Assembly: GCA_021785235.1 (NCBI GenBank) | Contig: JAJYGB010000432.1 | Location: forward strand, 1-5,174 | Direction: 5' to 3' | Length of the DNA stretch: 5,174 bases | Source of the DNA: Bacteroidota bacterium | GTDB lineage: Bacteria; Bacteroidota; Kryptoniia; Kryptoniales; JAKASW01 | In this document: positions 3,696 through 5,174 of the stretch, in pieces | Layout: the number at the start of each line of letters is the position of its first letter | Position numbering within the stretch: the first letter of the stretch is position 1 | Notes under the pieces: model-generated | The model's database searches: none | Seen by the model: the letters and a program-made list of their open reading frames with translations, nothing else | What the model was told of the DNA's origin: nothing | Position numbers and translations under genes: made by a program

Positions 3696-5174
3696 CTAGA
3701 ACGGGAAATCGCCGGTCGCCGCCGGGATGGGCTCTTTGGGTTTTTCCACTTTGGGCTTTTTCGCGGTCAGATGGACGTCGTTCGCGGTTACGAATATCGC
3801 CTTCTTCGGAGTCACCGGACATGCGTGTTCACATGCACCGCATCCTATGCAAAGCTCGTCGTCGACTTCGGGGAGAAACAGGCCGTTCTCATAGGGAATC
3901 GTGTGAACCGCCTTCGTCGGACAATGTTCTGAACACGCGGCGCAATCCTTCTTTTTCGAGACAACAACGCAGTCATCTTTCTTGAATGTCGTCTTGCCGA
4001 TCTGAACCAGTTTTTTCGCGTCAACACTCAGGGGTACAATCGCGCCTGTCGGGCATATTTCTCCACAGATCACGCAGTCATAGTTGCAGTAGTTGACGGT
4101 GTAGTCCATCTTCGGCTGAAACATGCCGGACAGCCCAAACTCCAGGAAAGAAGGCTGCAGCACGCCCGTTGGACAGGAAGTCACACAGAGATGGCAGGCC
4201 GTGCAGATACTTGTGAAATGATGGATGCTCAGCGAGCCCGGCGGAATGACCGGCTTGGGTTCCCCGGCAATTACACTTCCCCCTTTGACCAACCCGGGCG
4301 CGATCAGAAAAGCGGCCGTCGGTATTGTTACGTTCCTGAAGAACTTTCTTCTCCCCTGATCATATTCAACGCCGGAGACTCTGAGGTCCGGAATGGCCCT
4401 TCTTTCGTAAACGATCGCCTCTTCCGGACAGGAGCGGACACAGTTGAAACATCCCACGCAGGCGCTGAAGTCTATCTGCTTGGTCGCGCTGTTTATACAT
4501 TCGGCCTTGCACACCTTGTCGCACGCACCGCAATCGTTGCAGACATCCTTCTCGATAACGAGCTTGTACAGGGACACCCTCGACAGAAGGCTCAATATCG
4601 CCCCTGCCGGACAGAAAGTGTTGCAGAACAGTCTCCCTTCGGAGGCACTCAAGTAAGCGAGTGTGACCAGAAAGAGAAGGCCGATAGAAAGGGCACCTAC
4701 CCCCGCCGGGTGAAGAGGAACATTATAGAGGAAGTACACTCCAAAATGGGCCAGCAAATTTACGACAGAGTTGTTCGCGAGAATGACAATGGGCAGCGCG
4801 AATGCATTGACCATCCTGCCGTAATTGCTGAAAGGCTCGAGGAGGTCGCCGATGACCATGCTGCTCCCGAAGAGGACGAGAATTAACGCTATCACCAGAA
4901 TCGAATAGTGCAGCCATTGCGGCGCCCTGGAGTATCTGAAGCGCTTGCGCCGGTTGACTTTGCGCGCTATGCGGATCATGATATCCTGGAGTACTCCAAG
5001 CGGACAGACCGTCGAGCAGTAAACGCGGCCGATGAGGAGGGTTGATATCACTATTACACCAAGCCCAATCGAGGTCACGGCCCCGCCGACCGTCACAACC
5101 TTGAGAAGCGACGGAACTATCTGAATCGACGCGAGGACTCTCTCGAGTTTATGAGGCACGATATGCCACGCATC
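3696..5174 (-). CDS. polytopic 4Fe-4S electron-transfer protein, NapH-NapG-like fusion with internal Tat motif; N-terminus cut by window edge
   Basis: Reading from a possible GTG at 5159 gives 487 residues, but the frame stays open to the window edge (DAWHI precedes) and the family normally has another hydrophobic segment upstream, so the true start is outside. Numbering from that GTG, the first half is NapH-like: membrane spans near 23-44, 83-104, 117-139 and 152-170, CxxxCP motifs C48-C52 and C179-C183, then two ferredoxin motifs (C207, C210, C213, C217 and C234, C237, C240, C244). Next comes GRRKFFRN (269-276), a twin-arginine motif, followed by a hydrophobic stretch to about 290. The second half resembles NapG: IPPGSL then CTACHLCVTSCP (319-330), CNYDCVICGEICP (358-370), C397 with C406, C409, C413, and FLPEVDDELCIGCGACEHACP (428-448). 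That gives six potential [4Fe-4S] sites. A Lys/Pro-rich tail ends in FPF. It likely carries electrons from quinol or a cytoplasmic donor to an exported acceptor, which is not identifiable here. Confidence 0.88.
   Translation of the reverse strand, partial: DAWHIVPHKLERVLASIQIVPSLLKVVTVGGAVTSIGLGVIVISTLLIGRVYCSTVCPLGVLQDIMIRIARKVNRRKRFRYSRAPQWLHYSILVIALILVLFGSSMVIGDLLEPFSNYGRMVNAFALPIVILANNSVVNLLAHFGVYFLYNVPLHPAGVGALSIGLLFLVTLAYLSASEGRLFCNTFCPAGAILSLLSRVSLYKLVIEKDVCNDCGACDKVCKAECINSATKQIDFSACVGCFNCVRSCPEEAIVYERRAIPDLRVSGVEYDQGRRKFFRNVTIPTAAFLIAPGLVKGGSVIAGEPKPVIPPGSLSIHHFTSICTACHLCVTSCPTGVLQPSFLEFGLSGMFQPKMDYTVNYCNYDCVICGEICPTGAIVPLSVDAKKLVQIGKTTFKKDDCVVVSKKKDCAACSEHCPTKAVHTIPYENGLFLPEVDDELCIGCGACEHACPVTPKKAIFVTANDVHLTAKKPKVEKPKEPIPAATGDFPF

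Noticed and set aside
4191..4886. Long + strand open frame (231 residues) opposite the ferredoxin gene
   Set aside because: It is antisense to a clearly conserved multi-cluster protein; its translation is low in hydrophobic segments, has no recognisable motif and no good ribosome binding site. It is a shadow of the opposite codon pattern.

Overview
The window looks like ordinary bacterial chromosome of roughly even base composition. Genes are tightly packed and start with a mixture of ATG, GTG and TTG. The protein styles fit a member of the Bacteroidota/Chlorobiota/Ignavibacteria (FCB) side of the bacteria: an AccA of the usual split carboxyltransferase type, a stand-alone Trm112-like protein, and a long fused NapH/NapG-like ferredoxin ending in FPF. 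This placement rests on remembered family resemblance, not on a search. Both ends of the window cut through a gene.

Left part (1-1412, + strand): the 3' three-quarters of accA (acetyl-CoA carboxylase carboxyltransferase alpha), a YbgC/4HBT-type hotdog acyl-CoA thioesterase 17 bases later, a 62-base AT-rich palindromic spacer, and a 61-residue Trm112/YcaR-like zinc protein. The first two fit together as acyl-CoA metabolism genes.

Middle (1413-1943): a stand-alone four-helix-bundle protein of the S23 / 23S rRNA intervening-sequence protein family. It is bracketed by imperfect inverted repeats built from an 8-base TGGATTNN unit. The left arm begins on the base after the trm112-like stop codon. 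The arrangement resembles an IVS-type cassette, but it lies between protein genes instead of inside a 23S rRNA gene.

Centre (2011-3474, + strand): a multi-pass lipopolysaccharide/O-antigen flippase (MVF/MATE-like superfamily) with a TTG start and no well-placed ribosome binding site. A 221-base non-coding convergent region follows (3475-3695), holding degenerate 9-base-periodic repeats in inverted orientation and a compact GC hairpin.

Right part (3696-5174, - strand): a polytopic iron-sulfur protein, truncated at its N-terminus by the window edge. A NapH-like membrane half (two CxxxCP motifs, two [4Fe-4S] motifs) is joined through an internal twin-arginine motif and hydrophobic stretch to a NapG-like half with four more cluster motifs. 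It probably passes electrons across or along the membrane.

No rRNA, tRNA, CRISPR array, recombinase or classical transposase gene was found. The two most interesting items are the repeat-bracketed four-helix-bundle cassette and the internal-Tat ferredoxin fusion.
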